Source: Shewanella indica
GTDB taxonomy: Bacteria > Pseudomonadota > Gammaproteobacteria > Enterobacterales > Shewanellaceae
DNA: 64,000 nucleotides
Direction: 5' to 3'
Assembly: GCF_002836975.1 (NCBI RefSeq)
Contig: NZ_NIJK01000040.1
Location: forward strand, 1-64,000
A program made the translations under genes and the position numbers. This document shows, piece after piece, positions 1-8,450 of the stretch (the stretch's first letter is position 1; every line of letters starts with the position of its first letter). The notes below the pieces were generated by a model. It saw nothing but the letters and a program-made list of their open reading frames with translations, made no database searches and had not been told where the DNA came from.

Positions 1-10
1 ATAACCTCCT
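1..10 (-). promoter_or_regulatory. Ribosome-binding site of a gene beyond the left edge
   Basis: Read on the minus strand, the first ten bases are AGGAGGTTAT, a near-perfect Shine-Dalgarno sequence. A minus-strand gene therefore probably starts just left of the window. An ATGCTT/AAGCAT inverted repeat (17-22 and 28-33) lies in its presumed leader. The gene itself cannot be seen. Confidence 0.45.
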
Positions 11-335
11 TGTTAAATGCTTAAACAAAGCATAGTCGGAAGCTAACTACCACGCCATTAATGCTGGGTGTCCATTTTTTATTACTGGGGGTTTGGAAAG
101 GGGGCGAGTCGATACAGCCCCCTTTCCTCGGGTGTGGGGCGGCGAGTGTCGCATAGCGACATGCTTACGAGCGAGAGCCAGGGATGGCGAACTGGCAGTT
201 GTGCATGGATGCACTTGCTCCACGACTTTAGGCCGCTGGCACAGCGGCTATCATAGCTTCCAGCTAAAAGTTCCTAAGTTAGTACTGGCCGAGCTTCCGG
301 CCTCGGTGTAGTCAATCACCTGCGGTGCGCCTTTC

Positions 336-425
336 GCACAGGCGATCCTGTGACATGGCGTGAATACGTCCATGTAGCCTCGACGAAAACGTCCCTGTTT
401 TCGACGGTCACAGTTCCGCCTGTGC
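336..425. repeat. Cloverleaf-like inverted-repeat element
   Basis: An outer stem pairs 336-344 (GCACAGGCG) with 417-425, and after a 3-nt internal mismatch 348-354 (CTGTGAC) with 407-413. Inside it are two hairpins: ACATGG 353-358 with CCATGT 370-375, and CGACGAAAAC 381-390 with GTTTTCGACG 397-406 (one mismatched pair). The nested design in non-coding DNA resembles ERIC/BIME-type dispersed bacterial repeats. No second copy was noticed in this window. Confidence 0.55.
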
Positions 426-537
426 CTGGAAATGAGGTGTATGTTTGTAGAAATATAGGCAATTTTAAGCAACGTTATTTTTGCAGAATTGCACCAATTC
501 CCTTTCGGAGCCGCCGCTGGCGTTGTTGCAAATTGGC

Positions 538-603
538 GTAGCCTAGACAGGTGAGTCGACGCAGTGCACAAATGGGGCTTATTCGCAGCTTATTCGCACC
601 TTC
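538..603. repeat. One-ended relic related to the MITE at 56.5 kb
   Basis: Bases 558-576 match 56765-56783 of the complete MITE at 17 of 19 positions. Both are followed by a ...TTCGCACCTTC terminus. Here the 11-mer GCTTATTCGCA is tandemly duplicated (77-87 and 88-98 of the 500s, i.e. 577-587 and 588-598). I found no matching left terminal repeat upstream, so this looks like a decayed or truncated copy. The left boundary given is approximate. Confidence 0.45.
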
Positions 604-646
604 AGCCCCTGTGTTGTTGATTGGTTTTCTTGAGATTAAGCCAAGA

Positions 647-808
647 TTATTTCCATTTATCTCTGAGGAACTCAGGCTCCATATATTCGTCCGGATAACG
701 TCTCTTGCTGTCCCGGCGGCGTTGTTTGACCCGTTTGTTCTTTTGCTTGCCTCTGACATGATCTCCCCATGGAGCATCGTTGTCATCGAAATCATAGTGG
801 TTTGACAT
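647..808 (-). CDS. Small basic protein, 53 aa, unknown function
   Basis: This short frame encodes 53 residues. It begins MSNHYDFDDNDAPWGDH, has a strongly basic middle rich in K and R (KQKNKRVKQRRR) and ends in an acidic/aromatic stretch (YPDEYMEPEF) before DKWK. The ordered change from acidic to basic to acidic composition looks like a real peptide and not random translation. A GGA lies upstream of the ATG but no strong Shine-Dalgarno. No family is recognised. The basic core would suit nucleic-acid or ribosome binding, but that is speculation. Confidence 0.5.
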   Translation of the reverse strand: MSNHYDFDDNDAPWGDHVRGKQKNKRVKQRRRDSKRRYPDEYMEPEFLRDKWK

Positions 809-972
809 GATCCATTTCCAATAACACAGTGCATAATAGGTTGCACCGCTCCTTTTTACCTAAAGCGCCGGTCAAGCTAAAGTGAGAAATTTAGCGTCTC
901 AAGGTAAAAATTATTGCATGTCTGTCCCCGATTCCCTGTCCCGATTCCCTTCAGGCACTAACCTGACTCTTG

Positions 973-2328
973 CTAGCCTTGTTTACGAAAACGAACAACA
1001 AACATCCCATCGGCATTGGCTTCAAAGGGCCAAATCGTCAAATACTGCGTCTGTTCACCGCTGAATGGGTGGCTGAGCGTTTCCAGAGTAAACTCGGGCC
1101 GCTTGGCCAGGAAGGCATCGACCACCTGGCGGTTTTCGCTGTCCGCCAGTGAGCAGGTGGCGTAAACCAGAGTGCCGCCTGGCTTGACCGCATCGCAGGC
1201 GCGGCTGAGTATATCGAGCTGCAGCGCGGGTTTATCGCTGATGGCCTGGCTGTCATCCAACCAGCGCATGTCCGGATTTCGGCGCCAGGTGCCGGTGCAG
1301 CTGCAGGGGGCATCGACCAGCACGCCGTCGAAGGTTTCTCTGGCAACCGGCAGGGCATCGCTGCGCCAAGGCGCAACCTTGATGTTGAAACCGGCGCGTT
1401 TGGCGCGTTTTTCCAGTTCATTGAGCGCAGCCGGGCGGATATCCGAGGCGGTAATAGTGCCAAAAACTCCTTTGGCGGCACTATCTTGCTGCATCAGCGA
1501 ACTGAGTTGCAGGCTCTTGCCACCGGCGCCGGAGCAGGCGTCCCACCAGTTTTCATTGGATCTTGGGGCGCAAACCTGGCCTATGACCTGGGAGGCCAGA
1601 TCCTGCACTTCAATAAACCCTTCTTTATAGAGTCTGATTTCATTGAGGTTGATACTCTTGCTGCCAAGGCTGATGGCGTCATTGAAGACGGGAGCGGCGC
1701 TAGCATCGACTCCGGCGCTTCTGAGTTCGGCCAGGGCCTTGGACAGCGGCATATTTTGCACCCTGGCCCAGATAGGCGGGCGACTGCAAAACGCGTCTAT
1801 CAGCAGCTCTTCCCGGGCCGCTGGCAGCGGCGCCACGGCCTGCCAGAACCAGTCCGGCGCCAGGTCTCTTGCCAAGACATGTTGGCCAGAGACCTTGAAT
1901 ACCAATGCGGCGGCGGCTTTGGGGGCCAGAGCCTGCTCAGGCAGGGCGAATGACTTGCCCACTTGTTGCTGCCAGGCACTGATAATGTCCGTCCAAGGGT
2001 GAGCTTCTATCGCCGCCGCCAATGCCAGGCGCTGGAACCACAGGGTTTGCTCATCGGTAGCTTCAAGTTGTTGTAACCAACCCCACCAACGAAACAGGGC
2101 AAACAGGGTTTCCCGAATGACCTTTCTGTCTTTGGAGCCGTGTTTCTTGTTGCTGCGGAAATAGTTCGCCAGCACCCGATCGGCACTCTGGCGACTGTCG
2201 AGGATTTCAGTAAACAGAGTGTTGATGGTGTTGGCATAACTGGCGGCACGTTTTTGGGCCGGAGTCAATGAAGGGCTTGGCGCGGTCAAAGGTTTCTCTG
2301 CATCAAGTGTGGATAGCAATGGCGCCAA
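973..2328 (-). CDS. RsmB/NOP-family SAM-dependent RNA (cytosine-5) methyltransferase
   Basis: A 451-residue member of the RsmB/Nop2/Sun family, which methylates cytosine C5 in rRNA or tRNA. The SAM-binding motif DACSGAGGKSLQL is near residue 245. The two catalytic cysteines appear in the motif IV segment DAPCSCTGTWRRNPDMRW and the motif VI segment YATCSLADSENRQVV. The C-terminus (DGMFVVRFRK) matches the family's last strand. The N-terminal half has the helical NusB-like look seen in RsmB relatives. No ATG exists near the N-terminus: the frame begins with TTG codons (2328, with further in-frame TTGs downstream), so the start is uncertain. The exact RNA target is unknown. Confidence 0.88.
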   Translation of the reverse strand: MAPLLSTLDAEKPLTAPSPSLTPAQKRAASYANTINTLFTEILDSRQSADRVLANYFRSNKKHGSKDRKVIRETLFALFRWWGWLQQLEATDEQTLWFQRLALAAAIEAHPWTDIISAWQQQVGKSFALPEQALAPKAAAALVFKVSGQHVLARDLAPDWFWQAVAPLPAAREELLIDAFCSRPPIWARVQNMPLSKALAELRSAGVDASAAPVFNDAISLGSKSINLNEIRLYKEGFIEVQDLASQVIGQVCAPRSNENWWDACSGAGGKSLQLSSLMQQDSAAKGVFGTITASDIRPAALNELEKRAKRAGFNIKVAPWRSDALPVARETFDGVLVDAPCSCTGTWRRNPDMRWLDDSQAISDKPALQLDILSRACDAVKPGGTLVYATCSLADSENRQVVDAFLAKRPEFTLETLSHPFSGEQTQYLTIWPFEANADGMFVVRFRKQG

Positions 2329-2406
2329 TATTAACAGAAGTGCCGCGGCCTGTCCCCGGCACCTTGTTTTGCTAATGTTTGCTAATGGTTACCACACGAC
2401 TCAGAC

Positions 2407-3078
2407 TTAGCGGGTAACCATTTGCGCTATCTGTTTGGCCCTGTCTTCATCGCTTAACTGGTCTCTGGACTCAGGGGTGACTATGCCTTTTTGACAGGCC
2501 GGGCGCTGGGCCAGCGTATCGAGCCAACGTTGCAGATGAGGCAGGCCTTGAATATCTATGCCGCTCCAGTCGTAAATCCGTACCCAGGGCCAGGTGGCCA
2601 TATCGGCTATGCTGTACTCATCACCGGCCAGATAGGCATGTTTGGCCAACTGATTATCCATCACCTCAAACAGACGCCGTCCCTCTTTTTGATAACGCTC
2701 TATCGCGGCCGGGATCTTCTCCGGAAAATAACGGTAGAACACATTGGCTTGTCCCATCATGGGGCCTACGCCGCCCATCTGGAACATCAGCCATTGGATG
2801 ACCTTGGAGCGCTTCTTGGCATCTACAGGTAAGAATTTCCCTGTTTTTTCAGCCAAGTAAAGCAAGATAGCACCGGATTCAAACACCACGAAATCATCGT
2901 TATCCCTGTCTATGATGGCCGGGATCCGGCCGTTGGGATTGATGGCTAAAAATTCTGGCTGTTTCTGTTCATTGGCACTGAGATCCAGATGGTGTACCCG
3001 GTAGGGCAAGCCCATCTCTTCCAGGGCAATACTGATTTTAAAGCCGTTGGGGGTGGCGGCGGTATAGAGTTCAATCAT
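2407..3078 (-). CDS. Glutathione S-transferase family protein (YfcG/Nu-class-like)
   Basis: A 223-residue protein with an N-terminal thioredoxin-like GST domain (residues 1-80) and an all-helical C-terminal domain. [19 protein letters not shown] places a TPNG motif where YfcG-type enzymes have their glutathione-contacting threonine/asparagine, instead of a catalytic Ser or Tyr. NPNGRIPAI gives the conserved cis-proline and [12 protein letters not shown] the glutathione-binding ES. E. coli YfcG reduces disulfides using two bound glutathiones, and similar chemistry is likely here. It lies 16 bp downstream of a second GST gene on the same strand, so the two are probably co-transcribed and controlled by the divergent TetR gene. 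Confidence 0.85.
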   Translation of the reverse strand: MIELYTAATPNGFKISIALEEMGLPYRVHHLDLSANEQKQPEFLAINPNGRIPAIIDRDNDDFVVFESGAILLYLAEKTGKFLPVDAKKRSKVIQWLMFQMGGVGPMMGQANVFYRYFPEKIPAAIERYQKEGRRLFEVMDNQLAKHAYLAGDEYSIADMATWPWVRIYDWSGIDIQGLPHLQRWLDTLAQRPACQKGIVTPESRDQLSDEDRAKQIAQMVTR

Positions 3079-3094
3079 GTGTGTCTCCTAGATT

Positions 3095-3715
3095 TTATCC
3101 TTGTTTTGGCTGGCTCATTGCCGGGCGTAGTCCGGTTTGCTCATACCAGTCCTGCAGCACAGGGAAAGGCTGCAGTGAAATCTGCAGATTTTTGATGAAT
3201 CCCAATAAGATATAGGCGGTGATATCGGCAATGGAGTAGTTGTCACCGGCCAGATAGGGGGATTCACTCAGGCGCTGCTCCAGCAGAGGCAGGAAAGATT
3301 CTAGGCGCTTGCGGGATTCTTCGCCCCAGGCTTGAATGCAGGTTTCCCGGTCGCTGTAGATGCCGCTGATATTGCGAAATGCCTGAAAGGCAGGTAACAA
3401 TCCCTGCAGTTCAACGATGCGCTGCCACATCTCCACCTTTGCTCGCTCCAGCGGCGTGCTACCAAAGAGCTTGAGCTCGGTAGGGAACAGCTCGTCGAGA
3501 TAACGGCAGATGGCCACAGACTCGCACAGATAACTGCCATCATCCAGCTCCAGCAGCGGAATGCGGCCATTGAGACTCTTGGCCTTGAATTCGGCCGAGA
3601 GATTTTCTCCGCCGCGAAGATCGACGTTTACCCGCTCGATATCTATGCCTTTCTCTGCCATGAAAATACTGACTCTGCGGGCACTTGGGGTAGGTCCGAG
3701 TTCATACAGCTTCAT
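3095..3715 (-). CDS. Glutathione S-transferase family protein
   Basis: A 206-residue GST-fold protein beginning MKLYELGPTPSARRVSIF. The N-terminal thioredoxin-like domain has SLNGRIPLLEL (cis-Pro) and LCESVAICRYLDE (glutathione-contacting ES). The C-terminal helical domain includes AGDNYSIADITA, the N-capping box typical of GSTs. It is the promoter-proximal gene of a two-GST unit and faces the TetR regulator across about 190 bp. It probably handles electrophiles or peroxides; the substrate cannot be read from sequence. Confidence 0.85.
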   Translation of the reverse strand: MKLYELGPTPSARRVSIFMAEKGIDIERVNVDLRGGENLSAEFKAKSLNGRIPLLELDDGSYLCESVAICRYLDELFPTELKLFGSTPLERAKVEMWQRIVELQGLLPAFQAFRNISGIYSDRETCIQAWGEESRKRLESFLPLLEQRLSESPYLAGDNYSIADITAYILLGFIKNLQISLQPFPVLQDWYEQTGLRPAMSQPKQG

Positions 3716-3796
3716 CTATCTTTCTCCATCTGTCTTGGGCTGTTTAGTTATTTTCCCTGGCTTGGCTGTCAGGAAAATGTATTCAAATCTTTTTCG

Positions 3797-3840
3797 GAAC
3801 GATCATTTAGGTTAGACTTTAGGGGATATCAGAACGATCA
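3797..3840. promoter_or_regulatory. Candidate TetR operator: direct repeat of GAACGATCA
   Basis: GAACGATCA occurs at 3797-3805 and again at 3832-3840, 35 bp apart, in the intergenic region between the GST pair and the TetR gene. The first copy extends to AACGATCATT, which matches its own reverse complement at 8 of 10 positions around GATC, as TetR-family half-sites often do. Binding is inferred, not shown. Confidence 0.45.
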
Positions 3841-3901
3841 GTCAAGAATTAATTTGGCTAAATATACAGCACGTCATTCGCTGGAAACGCTTGGGAGCAG
3901 T

Positions 3902-4474
3902 ATGGCAAGAAGTTGCAATTTTGACCGGCAAGATAAGCTGAAATTGGCAATGGAGCTCTTTTGGCAAAAGGGCTATGCCGCCACCTCAGTGGCGGATCTG
4001 GTCGAGCATCTGGGGATCAATAGATTCAGTCTCTATAACACTTATGGCGACAAGCTGAATCTGTACCGGGAGGCGCTGCGTCTGTATCTGCAGCAAAACT
4101 CTTTGCCAGCGCTCGACAGCCTGCGCGCTGAAGGCGCAGGGTTACAGCAGGTAATTGATTACCTTGAACAGTTTGTGGCCCTGCAGCGAGAGCAAAAATA
4201 CGGCTGTTTCCTGCAAAATGCGCTGCTGGAGATGAGCTTGGAGGATGCTGTCGTGCAGCAAGAGAGTCGGCACTTGTTTGACTCCATCAAGGAGGCGTTT
4301 GCCAAGGCGTTGACCCACGCCAGAGAACGCGGCGAGCTTAACAGTGACAATACCGAGGCGCTCGCGGCCTGGTTACTGTTGCAACTGCAGGGGATTCGGG
4401 TGCTCGGCAAGGCCGGTTTGCATCAGGAGTTGCAGCAGGCGTTGAGTGTGATGCGCGCTCAGCTTGGACGTTGA
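3902..4474 (+). CDS. TetR/AcrR-family transcriptional regulator
   Basis: A 190-residue regulator. Residues 1-55 form the TetR DNA-binding domain: KLKLAMELFWQKGYAATSVADLVEHLGINRFSLYNTYGDK is an almost canonical helix-turn-helix, with SLYNTYGDK as recognition helix. The remainder is the helical ligand-binding and dimerisation domain. The ATG at 3902 is preferred over an upstream in-frame TTG (3854) because GGGAG lies 7 nt before it. Divergent position relative to two GST genes suggests local control of detoxification by an electrophile or quinone-like ligand. Confidence 0.88.
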   Translation: MARSCNFDRQDKLKLAMELFWQKGYAATSVADLVEHLGINRFSLYNTYGDKLNLYREALRLYLQQNSLPALDSLRAEGAGLQQVIDYLEQFVALQREQKYGCFLQNALLEMSLEDAVVQQESRHLFDSIKEAFAKALTHARERGELNSDNTEALAAWLLLQLQGIRVLGKAGLHQELQQALSVMRAQLGR

Positions 4475-4535
4475 GCCAGATTCTACCTGGGCAGTTTAAG
4501 CTCGGGTACGGCAATCAATAATCCAGGAACAGACA

Positions 4536-5210
4536 TCAATAATCCAAGTCCAGGGCAAAGCACAGATAGCGCATCAACGCCTGGGTGTGTTGGAACTCAC
4601 TGGCACAGAAGTCGACAAAATCGCTGCGACAAACCTGCTCTTTTGTCAGCATTTTAAGCGCCACAAAGTCTTTGCGTTTCAATTCGTTTATCAATGGGTG
4701 GCTTTTATCGAACCCCTTGGGTGGTCGCACCAGGCTGTCACCGTCCATCGTAAACCCATGGCGCCGTAATTCCTCCAACGCCTTGCTGTAGGCGCGTGGG
4801 TTGTCGTCGATACATTGTCTGATGGCGCCGAGCACCTTGGATTCGGGGCGCCAGATCCCGGCAGCGATAAAGCAACCATCGTTGGCCAGATGCAGATACA
4901 ACCCGGGAGCGTGAACATCCTTACCCTGAAAATGGCGAAACTGGATCCCGACATTGAGCTTGTAGGGCGACTTGTCGTGACCAAAGCGAGTGTCCCGCTG
5001 TGGCCGCATCAAACTGCCTCCGACCTTCTTGGCGACCGCTGTCAATCTGGGAGACAAGGCCTGAATAGGCTGCTGCATCTGTTCAATAAACGCCAGTGCC
5101 GGCCCCCTGAGCAGGGTTTCATACTCATCCTGATGTTGCTTGAACCAGGCCCTGTCGTTGTTGTTTTCCAGCCGGGTCAGAAAGGCAAAACCTTGTTCGC
5201 TGAAGCTCAT
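4536..5210 (-). CDS. DUF2461 / TIGR02453 family protein
   Basis: A 224-residue soluble protein matching the TIGR02453/DUF2461 family over its full length. It starts SEQGFAFLTRLENNNDRAWF and contains the family's RDTRFGHDKSPYK block near residue 75 and PGLYLHLANDGCFIAAGIWRP near residue 105. The function of the family is unknown; members are widespread in bacteria and fungi. It is a single gene between the TetR gene and the Fur-regulated receptor, with no visible operon partner. Confidence 0.85.
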   Translation of the reverse strand: MSFSEQGFAFLTRLENNNDRAWFKQHQDEYETLLRGPALAFIEQMQQPIQALSPRLTAVAKKVGGSLMRPQRDTRFGHDKSPYKLNVGIQFRHFQGKDVHAPGLYLHLANDGCFIAAGIWRPESKVLGAIRQCIDDNPRAYSKALEELRRHGFTMDGDSLVRPPKGFDKSHPLINELKRKDFVALKMLTKEQVCRSDFVDFCASEFQHTQALMRYLCFALDLDY

Positions 5211-5323
5211 TTTTGTTCTCCATTTTCTTCACGGCGATATCTCAGGTGAAAGCCTGTTGTGAGTCAAGTGGTTTTACATTTTTAAAACAAAGATAACCAA
5301 ATTGGACCCTGTGTAAATATCGG

Positions 5324-5338
5324 TGAGAATAATTCTCA
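5324..5338. promoter_or_regulatory. Fur box (perfect 7-1-7 palindrome)
   Basis: TGAGAATAATTCTCA is a perfect 15-bp palindrome of two 7-mers around one A, matching the core of the Fur-box consensus. A good -10 hexamer, TATAAT, lies at 5356-5361, 53 to 66 bp upstream of the receptor's ATG and SD, so Fur bound here would occlude the -35 region. Iron-repressed transcription of the TonB-dependent receptor is the expected consequence. Confidence 0.85.
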
Positions 5339-5390
5339 TTTGTCGACTTGATTCTTATAATGCCGCCTTATTTTTAAGGGGAGATGATAG

Positions 5391-7634
5391 ATGACAAGCG
5401 AACAATCCCGGCGAACGGCGCCGAGCGGCAAGCTGCCATTACTGCTGTGTGCCTTGGCGCCCTGGCCCTTGCTGGCCGCCACTTCTCAGCCGTCCAAGAG
5501 TGGTACCAGCGTGCTGGGTGAACCTAAGGTGGAAGCGATAGAGATCATAGAGGTGCGTGGCCAGCCTTTTCGTCGGGAACTGACGCTGACCCGTCCGGGC
5601 GAAGCCTTGGTGACATTGGAGGACATAGAGGAGCAACAGGCGGGAAACTTTGCCGAAGTGCTGGACACTGTGCCCGGCATCACTCTTGATGGCGGCCCCC
5701 GCAGCGGCGGTGAAAAAATCAATGTTTGGGGCTTTGGTGAGACAGAAGATCTCAATGTCTATGTCGACAACGCCCCGGTCGGGTTTGAACAGTATCGCTA
5801 CGGCTCTTTCTTTATCGACCCGGATATGGTCAAGCGAATTGAGGTGATCAAGGGCGCCCACGATCCCCGCTCCGGCAATGGTGGTTTCGGTGGCTCCATG
5901 TATGTGGTGACCAAGAGTGCCGATGATTTTCTGGATTACGGCAAAAGCTTGGGCGCCAGAGTCAAGGCCAGCTATGCCGATAATAACGGCTTGGAGACTT
6001 ACACTGGTACGCTTTATGGCCGCTTGAACTCAGGGCTGTCGGCACTTGTTAACTACAGCTATAAAGATGCCGGCGATCTTAAGCTGGGCAACGGCCAGGT
6101 GTTTCGTTTCTCAGGTTATCGGCAAAACAACCTACTGGCCAAGCTGGATTATGAGCTGGGGGCGCACAAGTTGTCTTTGAGCTATACCTCCTACGATGAT
6201 GAAGGCCGTAAACCCTGGGCCAACCGCCGCGGCGAAATGCCCACTGTATCTGAGTTCAATATCAAAAAGTACGGCTCTTTTGAGGCGGCAAAATACGCCA
6301 ATACCGCCCTCAACAGTTACAAAGACAGCACAGTTTCACTCAACTATCGTTATACACCGGCCAGTCCGCTGTGGGATCTGCAATTGGCGCTGTCCAGCAG
6401 CAGTAACGACAGGCACTGGGTAAGGCCCCAGATAGCCTTCGATAAGATGTTTGTTTCTGTAGGTAACTTTGGCCACGAGTCCTGGCTCGAATACGACAGG
6501 GACTTTATCGATATCAACAACACCAGCCAGTTGGGCGACCACTTGCTGACTGTGGGGCTGCAGTACCGCTCGCTCGATCGCCGCTCACTGGTATTCAACA
6601 AGAGTTATCAGAACAAGGCGGAGAAAAACTTCGGCCTGTACACGCCTTACTATCAGCCTGGAGGTCGCCAGGATACCTACGCCTTTTATATCAGCGACAG
6701 CATTGCCCTGACGGATAACTTCATCCTAAAACCATCGCTGCGGTTCGATAGTATTTACAGCATAGGCCATGGCAATCTGGCGCCGGATTACAACGACCCC
6801 AGTGTCGGCCATGACTTTTCCTCTACCCGCCACAGCGGTTGGTCGCCAAGGCTTGGGCTGGAATACCGTCTCAGTGATGTCAGCTTGCTGACCCTGGATT
6901 ATGCCTACAGCCTGCAGGCGCCTGTGGTGGATGAGATTTACGCGGTGCAATATGCCAAGGCCAGTAGTGCTCAGGCGACCAGTCGCGGGATAGATGTCGA
7001 GCGGCTGCACGCCTATAAGCTTGGGCTGAGCAGCGCCTTTGATGGGGTCTTCGCCGGTGATGACAGGCTCTCGACCCAACTGACTCTGTATTGGAATCAG
7101 GGAAAACAGAATATCGCCCAGCGCAAAGGGCTCTGGGTCGACAAGAGTCAGCCATTTGAGAGCGGTTATGTGAATCTCGACGGCTACCATATCTACGGTG
7201 GCGATTTCGAGGCTCAATACCGTTGGCACGATTGGTTTGCCGACTATACGGCTTCCTATACCCGAGGCAAGCACAGCGGCAGCCTGCGTGACAGCAGTGG
7301 CAGGGATGAAAACCTGGCAGACATTCCTCCGCTCAATATGCGTCTGCACCTGGGGTACTACCTGACTCCCGAGCTGTCGCTCTCCTGGCGTGGCAGTTGG
7401 TATGATGCGCAGCAGAAGGTGCCGGAAGAGGGCCTGTTTGTCAGCGATAGACCCAGCCAGGCCTATTTTCTGCAAGACTTGTATCTTGCCTTCCAGCCGG
7501 AAGATATGTTGCAGGGGCTTGAGCTGAGGCTGGCGCTGCGTAACCTGACCAACCAGTATTACAGTCCGCATCTGGCTGACGGAATTGCGGCTCAGGGACG
7601 GGATATTCGCCTTAGTATGGCGTATCATTTCTGA
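5391..7634 (+). CDS. TonB-dependent outer-membrane receptor, iron/heme type
   Basis: A 747-residue outer-membrane receptor. After a signal peptide (hydrophobic run near residues 15-30) come a plug domain (about 50-175, with RRELTLTRPGEALVTLEDIE and VDMVKRIEVIKGAHD-like segments) and a 22-strand barrel ending in aromatic F (SMAYHF), the outer-membrane assembly signal. A perfect Fur box and -10 lie upstream and GGGGAG precedes the ATG. The terminal block LRNLTNQYYSPHLADGIAAQGR is typical of heme/hemoglobin-type receptors, so heme is the leading guess; a siderophore is the alternative. No heme-utilisation genes or tonB/exbBD lie nearby. Confidence 0.85.
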   Translation: MTSEQSRRTAPSGKLPLLLCALAPWPLLAATSQPSKSGTSVLGEPKVEAIEIIEVRGQPFRRELTLTRPGEALVTLEDIEEQQAGNFAEVLDTVPGITLDGGPRSGGEKINVWGFGETEDLNVYVDNAPVGFEQYRYGSFFIDPDMVKRIEVIKGAHDPRSGNGGFGGSMYVVTKSADDFLDYGKSLGARVKASYADNNGLETYTGTLYGRLNSGLSALVNYSYKDAGDLKLGNGQVFRFSGYRQNNLLAKLDYELGAHKLSLSYTSYDDEGRKPWANRRGEMPTVSEFNIKKYGSFEAAKYANTALNSYKDSTVSLNYRYTPASPLWDLQLALSSSSNDRHWVRPQIAFDKMFVSVGNFGHESWLEYDRDFIDINNTSQLGDHLLTVGLQYRSLDRRSLVFNKSYQNKAEKNFGLYTPYYQPGGRQDTYAFYISDSIALTDNFILKPSLRFDSIYSIGHGNLAPDYNDPSVGHDFSSTRHSGWSPRLGLEYRLSDVSLLTLDYAYSLQAPVVDEIYAVQYAKASSAQATSRGIDVERLHAYKLGLSSAFDGVFAGDDRLSTQLTLYWNQGKQNIAQRKGLWVDKSQPFESGYVNLDGYHIYGGDFEAQYRWHDWFADYTASYTRGKHSGSLRDSSGRDENLADIPPLNMRLHLGYYLTPELSLSWRGSWYDAQQKVPEEGLFVSDRPSQAYFLQDLYLAFQPEDMLQGLELRLALRNLTNQYYSPHLADGIAAQGRDIRLSMAYHF

Positions 7635-7733
7635 TAAAACCCCAGTTATTTTGTGCTTTTGTGAACTGCAAAACTGATCAAGCTCTGATTTTGCGGCATA
7701 ATGTGCGTTTTGCCTGACCGAAGAATATTAGTA

Positions 7734-8306
7734 ATGACTTCAGAAACTGAACTGCAAAGCCGCTGTGGCGGGAAATGTGAACTCTGTGGAGCCGAAGGCG
7801 CTCTGTCTGTCTATGATCTGCCTCATTCGGGTGATCGCACCGATAGCGACATTATGATCTGCGCTACCTGTGAAGGCCAGATTACCGCTCCGGACACCAT
7901 GGATGTTAACCACTGGCGTTGCCTGAACGACAGCATGTGGAGTCAGGTTCCTGCCGTGCAGGTCATGGCTTATCGCATGCTCAAGCGCCTCAATGGCGAG
8001 AGTTGGGCTCAGGATCTGCTGGATATGCTTTATCTGGAAGACGATCTCAAAGCTTGGGGCGATGCCGAGTCTTTGGCGGCCGAGAGCGATGATTCGGCGC
8101 CGACACTGGACAGCAATGGCACTCAGTTGGCCGCCGGTGATAGCGTGGTGATCATTAAAGATCTCAACGTGAAGGGCACCAGCTTTGTGGCCAAGCGCGG
8201 TACCGCCGTGCGTAACATAGCTCTGACCAATAACCCTGAGCATATCGAAGGTCGGGTCAATGGCACCCGCATCGTTATCCTTAGCTGTTATGTGAAGAAA
8301 TCATAA
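7734..8306 (+). CDS. PhnA-domain zinc-ribbon protein (YjdM-like)
   Basis: A 190-residue protein with an N-terminal zinc ribbon (CGGKCELCG and ICATCEG, four cysteines at about residues 8-45) and a C-terminal PhnA/YjdM domain (LDSNGTQLAAGDSVVIIKDL ... VKGTSFVAKRGTAVRNI ... NGTRIVIL). The family was named for the E. coli phosphonate locus, but PhnA/YjdM is not needed for phosphonate use and its role is unclear. This version is longer than E. coli YjdM (about 110 aa), with an extended segment between the two parts. The ATG at 7734 with GAAGAA upstream is preferred to an in-frame ATG at 7701. A strong terminator follows. Confidence 0.85.
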   Translation: MTSETELQSRCGGKCELCGAEGALSVYDLPHSGDRTDSDIMICATCEGQITAPDTMDVNHWRCLNDSMWSQVPAVQVMAYRMLKRLNGESWAQDLLDMLYLEDDLKAWGDAESLAAESDDSAPTLDSNGTQLAAGDSVVIIKDLNVKGTSFVAKRGTAVRNIALTNNPEHIEGRVNGTRIVILSCYVKKS

Positions 8307-8342
8307 GGGGAGTAATTCGCCTCTTTACTGATTGATTCAGTT

Positions 8343-8378
8343 AAAAACGCCGCAGAAATCGATTTCTGCGGCGTTTTT
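8343..8378 (+). terminator. Strong intrinsic terminator (36-bp perfect palindrome)
   Basis: Bases 8343-8360 are the exact reverse complement of 8361-8378: a run of A, a GC-rich CGCCGCAG stem, and a run of T. Because it is symmetrical it can terminate from either side. It closes the phnA-type gene. Confidence 0.9.
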
Positions 8379-8416
8379 GCTTTTCAGGCTTGGGAATAGC
8401 CGCTTGCTGGCATAAT

Positions 8417-8432
8417 ATTCCTTATAAAGAAT
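8417..8432. promoter_or_regulatory. Candidate MarR autoregulatory operator
   Basis: ATTCCTTATAAAGAAT is a 16-bp palindrome with one mismatched pair, ending 18 bp before the MarR gene's ATG. AT-rich dyads of this size overlapping the promoter are typical MarR binding sites. Assignment is inferred from position and symmetry. Confidence 0.4.
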
Positions 8433-8450
8433 CTTGCTATAGAGATAGTT

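Noticed and set aside
475..846. A 123-codon minus-strand frame overlapping the small ORF at 647-808
   Set aside because: Its C-terminal part reads through the MITE relic and its composition is unstructured; the 53-codon frame in another phase looks more like a real protein.
917..955. CTGTCCCC/GATTCCCT repeats here and similar GGGGACAG strings near 2350 and 14070
   Set aside because: The strings are short, unordered and lack paired arms or target duplications, so I cannot define an element from them.
6726..7628. A 300-codon open frame antisense to the iron-type TonB receptor
   Set aside because: It mirrors the receptor barrel, has no family likeness and no ribosome-binding site.
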